A DNA stretch of 64,000 bases from CAADGU01 sp035444285 (GTDB taxonomy: Bacteria; Chloroflexota; Anaerolineae; Promineifilales; Promineifilaceae), in the NCBI GenBank assembly GCA_035444285.1, contig DAOMOK010000007.1, positions 1 to 64,000 on the forward strand, written 5' to 3'. Position 1 is the stretch's first letter. Every line of letters begins with the position of its first letter. The position numbers were made by a program, and so were the translations under genes. The notes under the pieces are model-generated. The model ran no database searches, had not been told where the DNA came from, and saw only the letters and a program-made list of their open reading frames with translations. Below, one piece after another: positions 63,995 through 64,000 of the stretch.

Positions 63995-64000
63995 CTTCGG

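Noticed and set aside
1..64000. tRNA, rRNA, tmRNA or CRISPR loci
   Set aside because: I looked for T-loop (GGTTCGAATCC-like) words, rRNA-like blocks and spacer arrays and found none that hold up.

Overview
The window is 64 kb of high-GC (roughly 55-60 %), gene-dense bacterial chromosome. The gene set suggests a filamentous or rod-shaped member of the Chloroflexota, probably Anaerolineae-like: mreBCD with PBP2, a FakA/DegV/Asp23 set, mevalonate kinase, a decaprenyl-phosphate phosphoribosyltransferase-type UbiA protein, many CheY/OmpR regulators, LysM lipoproteins, S8 and M14 secreted peptidases and a liv-type ABC importer. This is inference from gene content; no rRNA or tRNA gene was seen. A 100-N gap at 15716-15815 shows that this is a draft or metagenome-type assembly.

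Layout. 1-611: a low-GC HNH endonuclease gene ending in a 59-bp integron attC-like element. 716-11098 (mostly minus strand): coaD, recG, a PAS protein with a degenerate histidine-kinase dimerisation domain, small proteins, DegV/FakB, FakA, Asp23, mevalonate kinase and a UbiA transferase. 11313-16766: a response regulator, an aminotransferase and a two-gene unit made of an AAA-type ATPase and an inactive-STAND/TPR protein with almost identical 120-bp TPR repeats; the assembly gap lies in those repeats. 16820-21929: a Nudix enzyme, a LysM lipoprotein, two polysaccharide genes and a DJ-1/PfpI protein. 22208-27344: mreB-mreC-mreD-PBP2. 27402-33004: enoyl-CoA hydratase, threonine synthase and regulators. 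33144-35268: a subtilisin-like protease with twelve GYSWTG repeats and, divergently, a nine-codon ORF encoding MKNGYSWTG. 35310-43253: MFS exporter, M3-like peptidase, a CBM48 mini-protein with a consensus promoter, a NarL-type two-component pair, lysine 2,3-aminomutase and an ATP-grasp ligase. 43699-47251: tandem OmpR-type regulators, a CoA-pyrophosphatase-type Nudix enzyme and two damaged toxin-antitoxin loci. 47360-56856: M14 peptidase with PKD domains, an HdeD-like protein, a membrane GT, a LysM/SH3 protein, and a TetR gene with a perfect 36-bp operator palindrome next to a UGT-type glycosyltransferase. 56909-64000: an ornithine-cyclodeaminase-family protein and a complete livKHMGF operon.

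Two genome-scale signals run across the window. The palindrome ACGGCCGT occurs about 22 times by hand count in the first 10.2 kb, where composition predicts well under one; it appears in all reading frames and in intergenic hairpins. Almost every intergenic gap also holds an inverted pair of short tandem words (for example GTAATCCGTAATCC facing GGATTACGGATTAC) from about ten families. These repeats supply stop codons, Shine-Dalgarno sequences and spurious N-termini to their neighbours, and one seems to have inserted in frame into recG.
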